A stretch of 64,000 nucleotides of DNA from Thermoplasmata archaeon (GTDB taxonomy: Archaea > Thermoplasmatota > Thermoplasmata > Lutacidiplasmatales > UBA184): assembly GCA_022750115.1 (NCBI GenBank), contig JAKIWI010000002.1, positions 4,268-68,267 on the forward strand. Direction: 5' to 3'. Positions 1-9,298 of the stretch are shown in pieces. The translations under genes were made by a program, and so were the position numbers. The notes below the pieces were generated by a model. That model had not been told where the DNA came from, did not search any database, and saw only the letters and a list, made by a program, of their open reading frames with translations. Numbering within the stretch: the first letter of the stretch is position 1; each line of letters opens with the position of its first letter.

Positions 1-443
1 TCGCGGTGCCGGCCGATACGTCGTGGACTGGGTCTCCGGTCGACTTGGAACTGAGTTGGGGAGCTCTGCCTCCTCCGTGTCCCGGGTTCGGCGTGGCGTG
101 CCAGGGGGAGTATCCGAAGAGCTCCGTGCAGGTTTACGACTGCGGTGCGACCCCTTGTGCCAGCAATCAGACCTACCCACTTCTCGTGTCGACGAATCCC
201 GCCCCGGGCGGGAACACCGAGATCAACGCGACGCCGGGAGAGCACTACCAGGTTTGGGCGTGGGCCGGATCCCTCGCTCCGTCCAACACCACCATACGAG
301 TTCGCTCCGCGGTCGACGGGCCACTGTTCGACGGGGTGTTCGGCGCCGCGATGGTGGGGTTCGGCATCGAGGCCGCGGTCGTCGGGGCAGTCCAGTGGCG
401 ACTCGAGCGACGGAAAGTCAGAATGCTCGCGGCCTGGGTTTGA
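1..443 (+). CDS. C-terminal part of a surface-anchored hypothetical protein (truncated by window edge)
   Basis: The frame is open from the window edge to a TGA at 443; a GTG at 6 is only the first possible start seen, and the gene very probably begins upstream. The visible ~145 residues are extracellular in style: Cys pairs, NxT sequons (NQT, NTT) and a small beta-rich domain, followed by a hydrophobic stretch (GVFGAAMVGFGIEAAVVGAV) and a basic tail with several Arg, typical of a C-terminal membrane anchor. No family is recognised. It converges with the M13 peptidase gene. Confidence 0.5.
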   Translation, partial: AVPADTSWTGSPVDLELSWGALPPPCPGFGVACQGEYPKSSVQVYDCGATPCASNQTYPLLVSTNPAPGGNTEINATPGEHYQVWAWAGSLAPSNTTIRVRSAVDGPLFDGVFGAAMVGFGIEAAVVGAVQWRLERRKVRMLAAWV

Positions 444-548
444 TCCAAGTTTCCGAGGAAGTCGACCGGCTCGGTGACAGCGCTGGACACCGCCGTGAGC
501 GGTGTCGGCACCCTGGAGCGGGAGTCCGCCTCGAACGGGAAGTCCCGC

Positions 549-2588
549 CTACCACACGGTCGCTCGGTGCGCCGCGGACGGGAACGTTGGTGAACCTTCC
601 GGCACGCCGAACGCGGGTCCAAAGGCCGGGTGATTCGCAGCGGCGCCCGCCGCGCGGAAGCGACCGGGCGAGTGCGGGTCGATCGCGATCCGTCGCCGGG
701 TTTCCTCGTCGCGACTGTTCTGCCGCCAGACCTGGGCCCAGGCGAGGAAGAGGCGCTGTTCGGGGGTCAATCCGTCGATCGTTCGCCGTCGCGCCGGTTC
801 GCGCGCCAAACGTCGCTGGAGTGCCTCGAACGCGATGCTCAGGCCCCCGAGGTCGGCGATGTTCTCGCCGAGTGTGAGCTCCCCGTTGACGAAGATCCCG
901 GGGAGGGCCTCGAAGCGATTGTAGGCCTCGATCACGACGCTGGCCCGTCGGTCGAACTCTTTGGCGTCGGCCTCTGTCCACCAGTCTCGGAGGTTGCCCT
1001 CGACGTCGTACTTCCGGCCCTGGTCGTCGTACCCGTGGGTGATCTCGTGTCCGATGACGGCCCCGATCCCCCCGTAATTCACGGCATCATCCGCGGTCGC
1101 GTCGAAAAACGGCGGCTGCAGGATTCCCGCCGGGAACACGATCTCGTTCTGGGTCGGGTTGAAGTACGCATTCACGGTCGGCGGCGTCATCTCCCATTCG
1201 GTCCGGTCGACGGGACCACCCACCCGGGCGACACGGCGATTCACCTCGAAGAACAGCGCGCGTCGGACGTTGCCGAGGTAGTCGTCCAAGCGGATCTCGA
1301 CCGAGGAGTAGTCGCGGAACCGGTCCGGGTGCCCGATCTTGACCGAGAACCGCGCGAACTTCTCGAGCGCCTTCGCGCGCGTTTCGGCGGACATCCACGG
1401 GAGAGCGGCGAGCCGGTCGCGGAACACCGCCCGCAGGTCGTCGATGAGTTCGTTCGCGCGAGCGCGGGCGTCGTTGGGGAAGTACTTCTCAACGTAGATC
1501 TGTCCCAACGCTTCCCCGAGGAGCCCGTCGATCACGAGCGCGGAGCGCTTCCATCGGGGCTCCTGCGTCTGCTGGCCGCGCAACCGTCGCTCGAAGAACT
1601 CGAAGTGCTCGTTCTCGGCGGCCCGGTGGAGGAAGCGGGCGTACGCATGAAGCACGTGCCATCGAAGGTAGGTCTTCCAGTCCGCGATCGAGCGACCTGA
1701 GACCAGGGCATCGAACGCGGAGAAAAACTCCGGCTGGCCGACGACGAGGTACGCGAGGTTCGGGAGCCCTCGTGCCACGAGGTACGCGTCCCAGTGGGAC
1801 GCCGCTCCGAGCTGACCGAGCTCGGTGGGGGTGAGCCGGTTGTAGTTGCGGTCCTCGTCGCGCAGGTCCGCCCGCGGCCGGCTTGCCGTGGCGAGCGCGG
1901 TCTCCATCTCCAGGACAACCTTCGCTTGCTTGGTCGCGACGTCGTTCGCCGCTCCGAGCTGCTCCAGACTCCGCGCGATGTGCGCCGCGTACTCGGTGCG
2001 GATCGCGGCGAACTCGTCGTTCAGGTAGTACTCCCGGTCGGGCAGCGAAAGGCCGCCCTGCATGACGTAGAACGCGTAGACCGAGCTGTTTCGCTTGTCG
2101 GCGATAACGTACGATCCGAATCCGGGCTCAATGTCGAGGCGGTGAAGCTCAGCGATGGCGCGCACGACGTCGGTGGGGGTGGCGAGGGCCTTGATCGCAT
2201 CGAGTTCGGCTTGGATCGGCGAGAAGCCGAGCCGATCGATCCGCGCTTGATCCATCGCGGAGGCGAAGAACCGACCGACCTTGCCCCGCGGAGTCGCGTC
2301 GTCGTTCGACCCGACCGCCGCCGACTCCTCGAGAATTCCTCGCAGGAGGTGGAAGTTCCATTGGATGAGCTCGTCGAACGCACCCCACCGAACCTTGTCG
2401 GAGGGCACGGGATTCCGGTCGAGCCACCCTCCGGCGGCGTACCGATAGAAATCTCGCGCCGGTTCGGCGCTCCGGTCCATGTTCTCGATGGAGAACCGAG
2501 GGATCCTGGGCTCGCCGTCTGCCGGACCTCCCGCACCCGTCGGCTTTCCCGTCATGGAGCTCCCGAGTCGGCGGTCGTCTTCGGTCAT
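549..2588 (-). CDS. M13-family (neprilysin/PepO-like) zinc metallopeptidase
   Basis: Zinc endopeptidase of family M13, cleaving oligopeptides. The protein is about 679 residues, normal for the family. The zinc site is visible: HEITH near residues 512-516 and the third ligand in ENIADLGG near 573; the family block NAYFNPTQNEIVFPAG precedes the HExxH. The C-terminal block with Trp-rich WAQVWRQ and an HSPGRFR-like segment is typical. The start is placed at ATG 2588 (MTEDDRR) because GGAG lies about 12 nt upstream; a longer in-frame extension is low-complexity and unlikely. No signal peptide is seen, so a cytoplasmic peptidase acting on oligopeptides is more likely than a secreted one (inference). 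Confidence 0.93.
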   Translation of the reverse strand: MTEDDRRLGSSMTGKPTGAGGPADGEPRIPRFSIENMDRSAEPARDFYRYAAGGWLDRNPVPSDKVRWGAFDELIQWNFHLLRGILEESAAVGSNDDATPRGKVGRFFASAMDQARIDRLGFSPIQAELDAIKALATPTDVVRAIAELHRLDIEPGFGSYVIADKRNSSVYAFYVMQGGLSLPDREYYLNDEFAAIRTEYAAHIARSLEQLGAANDVATKQAKVVLEMETALATASRPRADLRDEDRNYNRLTPTELGQLGAASHWDAYLVARGLPNLAYLVVGQPEFFSAFDALVSGRSIADWKTYLRWHVLHAYARFLHRAAENEHFEFFERRLRGQQTQEPRWKRSALVIDGLLGEALGQIYVEKYFPNDARARANELIDDLRAVFRDRLAALPWMSAETRAKALEKFARFSVKIGHPDRFRDYSSVEIRLDDYLGNVRRALFFEVNRRVARVGGPVDRTEWEMTPPTVNAYFNPTQNEIVFPAGILQPPFFDATADDAVNYGGIGAVIGHEITHGYDDQGRKYDVEGNLRDWWTEADAKEFDRRASVVIEAYNRFEALPGIFVNGELTLGENIADLGGLSIAFEALQRRLAREPARRRTIDGLTPEQRLFLAWAQVWRQNSRDEETRRRIAIDPHSPGRFRAAGAAANHPAFGPAFGVPEGSPTFPSAAHRATVW

Positions 2589-2897
2589 CGGCAATCGAAC
2601 TCCTTGCCCTCCGGAGCGCGGGTCGCTTTGAGCGTTTCTCGCTTTCCGCGTTGTGTCTTCTCTGCGCTTCGAGGGTCGTTCCCGGACGGCGACATCGTTC
2701 CCGACCCCCAAGCGGCGTCCCGCTGCCGAGTGTTCGTCTCGGACCGAGTGCCACGGGAAGCGCGGCGTACCGAACCCGACAGGCCGAAGCGAACTTGTCG
2801 CAACGGCTCGCCCAGAAGCGGCCAATGGAATCGTTTATGACCCCCATCTGGGTGGGCCCCGCACCGGGAACTCCTCTCTCGAGAGGAATGCGGACCT
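2589..2897. other. divergent intergenic region, 309 bp
   Basis: Separates the M13 peptidase and the exported protein. It holds a TATA-like cgtttatgac near 2832-2841 and a purine-rich gagagg just before the downstream start. The short palindrome ctctcgagag lies immediately before that start. No credible ORF, tRNA or repeat is visible in the rest. Confidence 0.5.
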
Positions 2898-4193
2898 ATG
2901 CAGACGTATCCGTGCAACGAAATCGCCCCTTCTGAACGCTCTCTGGCAGGCAGCCTCTCCTCCACTCCGACCCGACTGGAGCCCCTGGGCCGGTCCCGCC
3001 GAATCAGCGCGACGCTCATCGCGCTCGGGGCAATCCTGGTCATCTCGCTTCTCGCGATCACCGCCGTGCCGCTCCCTGCGGCGGGCGTTGGCTCGGGCCT
3101 GAGCGGTCATTCCGCGGCGCTCTCGACTTCCGCCTTCGGAGGCTGCAACGCGGTCTATACTCCGACTCCCTCCGCGCTCCTGCAGGGGATCGCCGCCCCC
3201 GCTAAGAACGAGACTCCGGGCGGCAACATCACCGCCACGATGGAGTTCGCGGTGCTCAACTGGACCTCGGCTGACTCGAACATCACGGTGCTGTTCCCGA
3301 GCATTTTCTTCAACTTCCCCCGCGCGTCGGGCGGCAACCAGCAACTGATGCTATCCAACCGCTCGGCCCTGCTGAACTTTTCGGGCTGGTCCAGTCCGTC
3401 GTTCGGACAGACCAAGCCGTACGTGTTCCCGGCCGGTCTCCAGTTCAAGAACAACTCGAAGGCGAAGATCGACTCGATGAAGCTGGCCGTTACCGCGACC
3501 GCGGACTACGGGCAGGTCACCCTGGAGGTCCGCTGGCAGTGGGCCTACCAGCCCCACCCGAACGTCACGGCGCGCAGCCCGTGGTCGGTGCCGACGACCG
3601 CGGCGCACTGGCCCTCGTCCGTTCCCTCGATCTTCTATCCGGCCCCGTACACGACGCTGTTGAACCACACCGGTCTCAACGGCACGGTCGGCACCAACTG
3701 GACCGCGAACCTCGGCGGGGATGTGGCCGGACGAACGTTCTTCCTCGAGATGGAGGACCCGTCGGGCACCGTGCGCGCGGACCAGCTCCAGACGGCTCCG
3801 GCCAACGCGACGAATTACACGGTTCACCTGATGATGCTGAACTACAACAACTTCCTGCCGACGGGGCCCTACCTGATCCACATCCACGACGCCTGCGGCG
3901 CGATGCTGTGGAGCCGCACGGTCCACGCCGTCCTGGCCCCGACCGCGAGCCTCCGGTTCATCTACAACTGGCCGTCGGCGTGCTCGGGCAAGACCGTCAC
4001 CTTCAACGGGACCAGCTACGGCAACAACTCCGTCGGGGCGATTACGCCGTCGAACACCGCGTACAACTTCACGCTCCCCTTCTGCTCGGGCCACAAGTTC
4101 TCCACTTGGCTCACGACCGGGGCGATCCACATCTCCGGGGGCCGTTCGATGATCGTGAACTACAACGGCACGTGGACCATCTGGTACAGCTGA
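2898..4193 (+). CDS. exported hypothetical protein with N-terminal membrane segment
   Basis: A 431-residue protein of unknown function. Residues ~30-60 form a signal peptide or membrane anchor (LIALGAILVISLLAITAVPL); the rest is predicted extracellular, with many NxT/NxS sequons and aromatic residues and no recognisable catalytic motif. There is no C-terminal membrane helix. The start ATG at 2898 is preceded by gagagg about 11 nt upstream. The next gene, an exported phosphoesterase, begins 25 nt after the stop, so the two are probably co-transcribed. A substrate-binding or cell-wall role is possible but not supported by any motif. Confidence 0.75.
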   Translation: MQTYPCNEIAPSERSLAGSLSSTPTRLEPLGRSRRISATLIALGAILVISLLAITAVPLPAAGVGSGLSGHSAALSTSAFGGCNAVYTPTPSALLQGIAAPAKNETPGGNITATMEFAVLNWTSADSNITVLFPSIFFNFPRASGGNQQLMLSNRSALLNFSGWSSPSFGQTKPYVFPAGLQFKNNSKAKIDSMKLAVTATADYGQVTLEVRWQWAYQPHPNVTARSPWSVPTTAAHWPSSVPSIFYPAPYTTLLNHTGLNGTVGTNWTANLGGDVAGRTFFLEMEDPSGTVRADQLQTAPANATNYTVHLMMLNYNNFLPTGPYLIHIHDACGAMLWSRTVHAVLAPTASLRFIYNWPSACSGKTVTFNGTSYGNNSVGAITPSNTAYNFTLPFCSGHKFSTWLTTGAIHISGGRSMIVNYNGTWTIWYS

Positions 4194-4218
4194 GCGGCCG
4201 CGGAGCCTCGAGGAGCTG

Positions 4219-5319
4219 ATGCGAAACCGATCCCTCCGACTGGGCGCGACGGGCGTCGTCGCGCTGTCGGCGGTGGCGGTCGCGCTGCTGTTCCTCGTGC
4301 CGGGAGCTGTTTCGGGCTCGACTCTCGGCGGCGCCCCCATTCGAGCCGCCGGGTCGGCCTCCAACGACACGCCGTTCATCCAGCATCTCGTCGTCGTTGT
4401 CCTCGAGAACGAGGCGCTCGCCTCCGTCTACGCCCACGGTCCGTACGAGCGGTACCTGGCGGCGACCTACGGCAATGCGAGCTCGATGTTCGCCGCCTGC
4501 CACCCGTCGGCCCCCAACTACCTCGCGATGGTGGCGGGCGTCGTGAACCAGTGCGGTTCGGACACCTGGAACAACTACACCAACACCACGCTGTTCACGC
4601 GAATGGACCACGCCGGGCTGACCTGGGGCTCGTTCGCGGAGAACCTGCCCACGAAGGCCTGCTCGAACCCCGGCGGCGTGACGAGCGGCCTGTTCGCGAC
4701 GCGGCACGTGCCCGCGCTCTGGTTCCACAGCACGCTGAGCAACCAGTCCTACTGTCGGAGCCACGTCTTCGGCGCGGACGCGTTCAACGACTCGGTTCAG
4801 GCCGGCTCATTGCGGAACTTCTCGTTCTACACCCCGAACCTGTGCGACGACGGCCATACCGGCTGCGGGTCGAACACCTCGAACTCGCAGCTCACCGCGC
4901 AGGCGGATGTTTGGCTCCGCGGATGGCTCGGGCCGATGCTGAATCACACCGGGGTCTACGCCGGCGCGCGTGAGCGTGCGCTGATCGCCCACACCGCATT
5001 CCTGGTCACCTGGGACGAGGCGAGCGCCGGGACGAACTCCGGCTTCGGCCTTCCCACGATCACCGGCGGAGACAATTACAAGTGGTGCGCCCAGAACGGG
5101 GCTCCCGGCGACGCAGTCTGCGGCGGACCCGTGTACGCCGCCATCGTGAGTCCGTACTCCCTCCACCGGACGATGACCGCCAACGACTCGACCTACGGGA
5201 TCCCGCACACGGTCGAGTGGCTGTTCCACCTCGCCCCGCTCGGCAACCCGGGCGGGTACGACACCTACCACGGTTTCCCGGGGATGTCCGCGCTGTTCAA
5301 TTTCACGGCGAACACGTGA
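4219..5319 (+). CDS. exported phosphoesterase (acid phosphatase/phospholipase C-like family)
   Basis: A 366-residue protein of the phosphoesterase family that contains AcpA-type acid phosphatases and phospholipase C (PF04185-like). The N-terminus is a signal peptide (VVALSAVAVALLFLVPGAVS). The mature part opens with the family's first strand HLVVVVLENEAL, followed by HPSAPNYLAMVAG and LVTWDEASAGT, which carry the usual metal and phosphate contacts; a late His (YGIPHTVEW) fits the C-terminal site. It would hydrolyse phosphate esters outside the cell. A Shine-Dalgarno-like aggag precedes ATG 4219. It follows an exported protein gene by 25 nt. Confidence 0.85.
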   Translation: MRNRSLRLGATGVVALSAVAVALLFLVPGAVSGSTLGGAPIRAAGSASNDTPFIQHLVVVVLENEALASVYAHGPYERYLAATYGNASSMFAACHPSAPNYLAMVAGVVNQCGSDTWNNYTNTTLFTRMDHAGLTWGSFAENLPTKACSNPGGVTSGLFATRHVPALWFHSTLSNQSYCRSHVFGADAFNDSVQAGSLRNFSFYTPNLCDDGHTGCGSNTSNSQLTAQADVWLRGWLGPMLNHTGVYAGARERALIAHTAFLVTWDEASAGTNSGFGLPTITGGDNYKWCAQNGAPGDAVCGGPVYAAIVSPYSLHRTMTANDSTYGIPHTVEWLFHLAPLGNPGGYDTYHGFPGMSALFNFTANT

Positions 5320-5358
5320 TCGCTCCGACGACGTTCCGCACCGTCTACGCCAACGGAA

Positions 5359-5371
5359 ACGCTTTTTAAGC
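5359..5371 (+). promoter_or_regulatory. TATA-like element with inverted symmetry
   Basis: Sequence cgctttttaagcg has the AT core of an archaeal TATA box flanked by CGCTT/AAGCG arms. It lies about 95 nt before the nitroreductase start, which would leave an unusually long leader compared with other genes here. Confidence 0.4.
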
Positions 5372-5466
5372 GCGCGAACCCTTGCACGATTGGATGCGCC
5401 GTTCCGTCGCGGGGAAGTAAACCCCTCGGACCTCTTTTTCGCTCGAGCTTTCCGCGGACACCCGTC

Positions 5467-6000
5467 ATGGACCTCAACGAGGCGATTCGCTCCTACCGCC
5501 CTTGCCGCGCCTTCAAGCCGCAGCCGATCCCCTCGGAGAAGCTGCGGGCGGTGCTCGCGGCCGCGCGTCTCGCCCCGTCGCAGGGGAACATGCAGCCGTG
5601 GCGGTTCGTGGTCGTTCAGGACGACGAGCGAAAGCGGCTCCTCGCCCAGGCCTGCCCGAAGGGCAAACCCGTGGCGGAGGCACCCATCGTCATCGTGGCG
5701 TTCTCCGTCGAAGAGGACATCCCCGTGACCATCGGAGGCTACATGTCCGCCTACCCGCTCGATGTGGCGGTGGCGATCGGCCACCTCCAGCTCGCGGCTA
5801 CCGCGGAGGGGCTCGGCACCTCCTGGATCGTGGATTTCCACGCGGACAAGGTCCGAACGGTCCTGGGTGTTCCCGAGGGCATCCATCCGCTCGCGATCAT
5901 CCCGTTGGGGATCCCGGCCGAGAACGGTGGGACTCTGGCCCCGGCCGAGGGCCGGAAGAGCCCGGACGAGATCATCGCCTACAATCAGTTCGCGTGGTGA
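5467..6000 (+). CDS. nitroreductase-family flavoprotein
   Basis: A 177-residue FMN-dependent oxidoreductase of the nitroreductase superfamily. The N-terminal RSYRPCRAFKPQPI and the SQGNMQPWRFVVV segment are the FMN phosphate and ring-binding blocks; the middle (DVAVAIGHLQLAATAEGLG) is the family's dimer helix, and IIPLGIPAE closes the core. Such enzymes transfer hydride from NAD(P)H to flavin-accessible substrates; the physiological substrate cannot be told. Its stop overlaps the GTG start of the HAM1-type pyrophosphatase, so they form a two-gene operon. Confidence 0.9.
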   Translation: MDLNEAIRSYRPCRAFKPQPIPSEKLRAVLAAARLAPSQGNMQPWRFVVVQDDERKRLLAQACPKGKPVAEAPIVIVAFSVEEDIPVTIGGYMSAYPLDVAVAIGHLQLAATAEGLGTSWIVDFHADKVRTVLGVPEGIHPLAIIPLGIPAENGGTLAPAEGRKSPDEIIAYNQFAW

Positions 6001-6557
6001 CCGTGGACGTCACCTTCGTGACGTCGAACCCAGGGAAGGTCGCCGAGGTCCGACGGATCTTCTCCGACTTCGACATCGGGGTCCGATGGAGCCGCCGAGA
6101 ACTTCCGGAACCCCAGAGCGACCGGCTCGAGGACGTCGTTCGAGCGAAGCTTCGGGCGGCGCATCGACCCGGTCAAGCCGTCGTGGTCGAGGATTCGGGC
6201 CTGTTCGTGGACGCCCTGCGGGGATTCCCCGGCGTCTACTCGCGCTTCGCCCTCGATACGATCGGTCTGGAGGGCGTGCTCCGGGTCGCGAAGGGCCAAA
6301 TCCGGTCCGCTCGGTTCCGCGCGGTCGCGGGATTCCGGCGCGGCCGGACGGAGATCCTCACCGAGGGGGAGGTCCGAGGCGAGTTGTCCGGCCGTCCGAA
6401 GGGGACCGGCGGCTTCGGGTTCGATCCCATCTTCATCCCCGCGGGGGAGCGGGAGACGTTCGCGCAAATGAGCGCCGAAGGGAAGGATGCGCTTTCGCAC
6501 CGAGGACTTGCCATGCGATCCCTGGCGCGCCGCATCGCGGCGCTCGACGGAAAGTGA
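5997..6557 (+). CDS. non-canonical purine NTP pyrophosphatase (RdgB/HAM1)
   Basis: Hydrolyses ITP, XTP and dITP to monophosphates, cleaning the nucleotide pool. The ~186-residue length and motifs fit: TSNPGKV near residues 9-15 binds the triphosphate, VVEDSGLFVDAL carries the catalytic Asp, GFGFDPIF and ALSHRGLA form the base-recognition pocket. The GTG at 5997 overlaps the nitroreductase stop (GTGA); a second GTG at 6003 is the alternative start. Overlap suggests translational coupling. Confidence 0.93.
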   Translation: MTVDVTFVTSNPGKVAEVRRIFSDFDIGVRWSRRELPEPQSDRLEDVVRAKLRAAHRPGQAVVVEDSGLFVDALRGFPGVYSRFALDTIGLEGVLRVAKGQIRSARFRAVAGFRRGRTEILTEGEVRGELSGRPKGTGGFGFDPIFIPAGERETFAQMSAEGKDALSHRGLAMRSLARRIAALDGK

Positions 6558-6620
6558 TCGCGCTCCCGGGGAGACCCCGGGAGCGGTGGAACGGGTTCGG
6601 CCCGACGGGAACGGAGTGGT

Positions 6621-8294
6621 CTAGTCCTCGCCGAAGTCGCCGCCGCCCATGCCGCCCATGCCACCCATCCCACCCATGCCGCCGCCGGGTCCACCAGCGC
6701 CGCCGGGGGGAGAGGGCGAGCCCTTCGAGGCGATGACGTCGTCGATTCGCAAGATCATGACCGCCGCGTCCGTCGCGGACTCGATCGCCTGGCGCCCGAC
6801 ACGGATCGGCTCGATGACGAACAGCTTCGCCATGTCGTCGACCTTGCCGAGGTGCACGTTGACGCCGGACGACTTGTGGCCGCCCTTGTGCGCCTTCCGC
6901 AGCTCGATCAGGATGTCGATCGGGTCGAGACCCGCGTTCTCGGCGAGCGTCCGTGGGATCGTCTCGAGCGCCTCCGCGAAGCTCTCGAACGCGAGTTGTT
7001 CCCGGCCGCCGACACGCGCCGCCTCGTCGCGCAAGTGCATCGCGAGCTCGGTCGCCGAAGCGCCGCCGCCGACCACGGTGCGTCCGTCCTCGACGGCCAC
7101 CGCGACCACGTTCAGCGCGTCATCGAGCGAGCGCTCGATCTCATCGAGCACGTGCTCGGTTCCGCCCCGCATCAGGATGGAGACCGCCTTCGCGTTCTTG
7201 GCGCCCGTGACGAACGTCAGGGAGTCTTCCCCGATCTTCCGCTCCTCGACGAGGCCGGCCGTGCCGACGTCCTCGGGGGTGAGCTCGCTGACCTTCGAGA
7301 CGATATTCGCCCCGGTCGCCTTCGCGAGCTTCTCCATGTCGGACTTCTTGACACGGCGCACCGCGTAGATGCCTTCCTTCGCGAGGAAGTGCTGCGCGAG
7401 GTCGTCGATGCCCTTCTGGCAGAAGACGACGTTCGCGCCGCTCTTCTTGACCTGCTCGACCATCCGCTTCAGCATGTTCTCCTCCTCCTGGAGGAACGCG
7501 TTCAGCTGGGACGGTTCGTTGATCTCGATCTTGGCGTCGATCTCGGTCTTCTTGATCTCGATCGCGGCGTCGAGGAGGGCGATCTTCGGGGTCGGGACGC
7601 GGTTCGGCATCCCGGAATGGACCTTCTCTTTGTCGACGATGACACCTTCGATGAGCTCGGTGTCGGTCATCGCGCCACCCTGCTTCTTGATCAGTTGGAT
7701 GTTGTCCAAGTCGACGTAGTGACCCTTCTCGGTCTTCTCCGCGACGGCGGTGACCGCCTTGACGGCGATCTCGCCCAACTTCTCGCGGTTGTAGGAGACC
7801 GACTTCGAGGCCATCGAGGTGACGGCGATGTGAACGAGGGTCGCGTGGTCGTTGATGTCCACGGGCTCGCTGATCTTCTGCAGGACCTCGAGCGCCTTCT
7901 GGGAGGCGAGTCGGTAGCCCTGGCTGATGATGGTCGGGTGGATGTTTTGCTCGACGAGCGCCTCGGCTCGCTTGAGCAGCTCGCCCGCGAGGACCACGGC
8001 CGTCGTGGTGCCGTCGCCGGCTTCCTGGTCCTGGGTCTTGGCGACCTCGACCAGCATCTTCGCGGCGGGGTGCTCGACGTCCATCTCCTTCAGGATGGTG
8101 ACACCGTCGTTCGTGACGACGACATCGCCCATCGAGTCGACGAGCATCTTGTCGAGGCCACGGGGGCCGAGCGTGGAACGCACCGCGTCCGCGATCGCCT
8201 TCGCCGCAGCGATGTTGTTCGTGAGCGCTCCGCGTCCGCGTTCGCGCTTCGTCCCTTCCCTGAGAACCAGAATCGGCGTTTGTCCAGACATCAT
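6621..8294 (-). CDS. thermosome subunit (group II chaperonin)
   Basis: ATP-driven archaeal chaperonin subunit, 557 residues, forming double-ring cages that fold proteins. Hallmarks: [13 protein letters not shown] and GDVVVTNDG at the N-terminus, the ATP loop GDGTTTAVV, the apical helical-protrusion region in the middle, [10 protein letters not shown] in the C-terminal equatorial domain, and a Gly-Met-rich tail of GGM repeats that projects into the cavity. Start ATG at 8294; a second ATG follows immediately at 8291. A strong TATA-like element lies upstream, as expected for a highly expressed heat-responsive gene. Only one subunit gene is in this window. Confidence 0.98.
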   Translation of the reverse strand: MMSGQTPILVLREGTKRERGRGALTNNIAAAKAIADAVRSTLGPRGLDKMLVDSMGDVVVTNDGVTILKEMDVEHPAAKMLVEVAKTQDQEAGDGTTTAVVLAGELLKRAEALVEQNIHPTIISQGYRLASQKALEVLQKISEPVDINDHATLVHIAVTSMASKSVSYNREKLGEIAVKAVTAVAEKTEKGHYVDLDNIQLIKKQGGAMTDTELIEGVIVDKEKVHSGMPNRVPTPKIALLDAAIEIKKTEIDAKIEINEPSQLNAFLQEEENMLKRMVEQVKKSGANVVFCQKGIDDLAQHFLAKEGIYAVRRVKKSDMEKLAKATGANIVSKVSELTPEDVGTAGLVEERKIGEDSLTFVTGAKNAKAVSILMRGGTEHVLDEIERSLDDALNVVAVAVEDGRTVVGGGASATELAMHLRDEAARVGGREQLAFESFAEALETIPRTLAENAGLDPIDILIELRKAHKGGHKSSGVNVHLGKVDDMAKLFVIEPIRVGRQAIESATDAAVMILRIDDVIASKGSPSPPGGAGGPGGGMGGMGGMGGMGGGDFGED

Positions 8295-8350
8295 GTGTTC
8301 GAATTCCTCCAGCGTTGGGCCGTCACGCCCGAGATAGTGAACTTCCGCTT

Positions 8351-8360
8351 GTATTTAATG
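8351..8360 (-). promoter_or_regulatory. TATA box of the thermosome gene
   Basis: On the minus strand this reads cattaaatac, the most AT-rich stretch between the divergently spaced genes, about 57-66 nt before the start codon. It implies a short 5' leader of roughly 30 nt. Confidence 0.65.
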
Positions 8361-8423
8361 ACTTGTGCATCCACTGAGGGAGCAGCCGAGCCCCGCGGGG
8401 GTCCGAGGGTGCGAATCGGGGGC

Positions 8424-9236
8424 TCAGCGGCCGTAGCGCCGTTGACGGTTCTGGAACGCCTGGATCGCCTTCAGAAAGTCGAGTTTCGTGAGCCCCGGCC
8501 ACAGCACATCGGCGAAGTAGAGTTCCGCGTACGCGGTCTGCCAGAGCAGGAAGTTCGAGATCCGCTCCTCTCCGCTCGTTCGGAACACGAGGTCCGGGTC
8601 GGGCAGGTCCGCGGTGTAGAGCCGGCGCGACACCATCGCCGCGTCGATCTGGTCGGGGCGGATCGTCCCCTTCGCCACCTCCTCCGCGATCGCCCGGATC
8701 GCGAGCAGGATCTCCTCGCGCCCTCCGTAGGCGATGGCGACGTTGTACTGGTATTCCTTGTAATCCCGCGTGGCCGCCTCGGCCTTGGCGATCGCCTCCT
8801 GGACGTCGGGGCGGAGGAGCTTGATGTTCCCGATGGCGCGCACCCGGATGTGGTGGCGGTGGACCCGGGGGTCCGTGACCACGTCGAGAAACGCGCCGGC
8901 GAACAGGTCCATCAGGGCGTCGAGTTCGTCCTTTGGTCGGTCGAGGTTCTCGGTCGAGAGTGCGTAGACGGTGAGAATCCGAACGCCCGCTTCGAGGCAC
9001 CAGTCGAGGAGCTGCTCGAGCTTGTCCTTTCCCCGGACGTGGCCCTCGGCGATCACCATGCCGTGGTCGGCGGCGAACCGGCGGTTGCCGTCCATGATGA
9101 TGGCGAGGTGGCGGGGGACCGCGTCGGCGTGGACCCGCTCGAGGAGCGTCCGCTCCTGCGCATCCCGTAACGCTCCCGCGACAGCGGTCGAGAGCGAGCC
9201 CCGGGAGCGCTCCGGGGGCGGCGGCAAGTCGTCCAC
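8424..9236 (-). CDS. uppS: polyprenyl diphosphate synthase (cis-prenyltransferase, UppS type)
   Basis: Condenses isopentenyl diphosphate onto an allylic primer in cis to make the long polyprenyl carrier (dolichol-type in Archaea) used for protein N-glycosylation and surface polysaccharides. At 270 residues it has the family motifs IIMDGNRRFA (catalytic Asp), the GHVRG helix, YALSTEN, and the C-terminal DLVFRTSGEERISNFLLWQ and FADVLWP. The start is GTG (VDDLPPPPE), with a TATA-like gggttaacgg 22-31 nt upstream, suggesting a leaderless mRNA. It fits the many NxT-rich surface proteins and the glycosyltransferase nearby. Confidence 0.96.
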   Translation of the reverse strand: MDDLPPPPERSRGSLSTAVAGALRDAQERTLLERVHADAVPRHLAIIMDGNRRFAADHGMVIAEGHVRGKDKLEQLLDWCLEAGVRILTVYALSTENLDRPKDELDALMDLFAGAFLDVVTDPRVHRHHIRVRAIGNIKLLRPDVQEAIAKAEAATRDYKEYQYNVAIAYGGREEILLAIRAIAEEVAKGTIRPDQIDAAMVSRRLYTADLPDPDLVFRTSGEERISNFLLWQTAYAELYFADVLWPGLTKLDFLKAIQAFQNRQRRYGR

Positions 9237-9257
9237 GGAGATTCGAGGAAGGCGAAC

Positions 9258-9267
9258 GGGTTAACGG
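9258..9267 (-). promoter_or_regulatory. TATA-like element for the prenyltransferase gene
   Basis: ccgttaaccc on the minus strand, about 22-31 nt before the GTG start, the spacing of a leaderless archaeal promoter. Confidence 0.45.
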
Positions 9268-9298
9268 TTCCGCCGTCGGCCGGCGATGTCGCGGGGAG

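Noticed and set aside
2876-2885. ctctcgagag palindrome before the exported protein gene
   Set aside because: Short palindromes like this are frequent by chance; it overlaps the likely ribosome-binding site and has no partner site.
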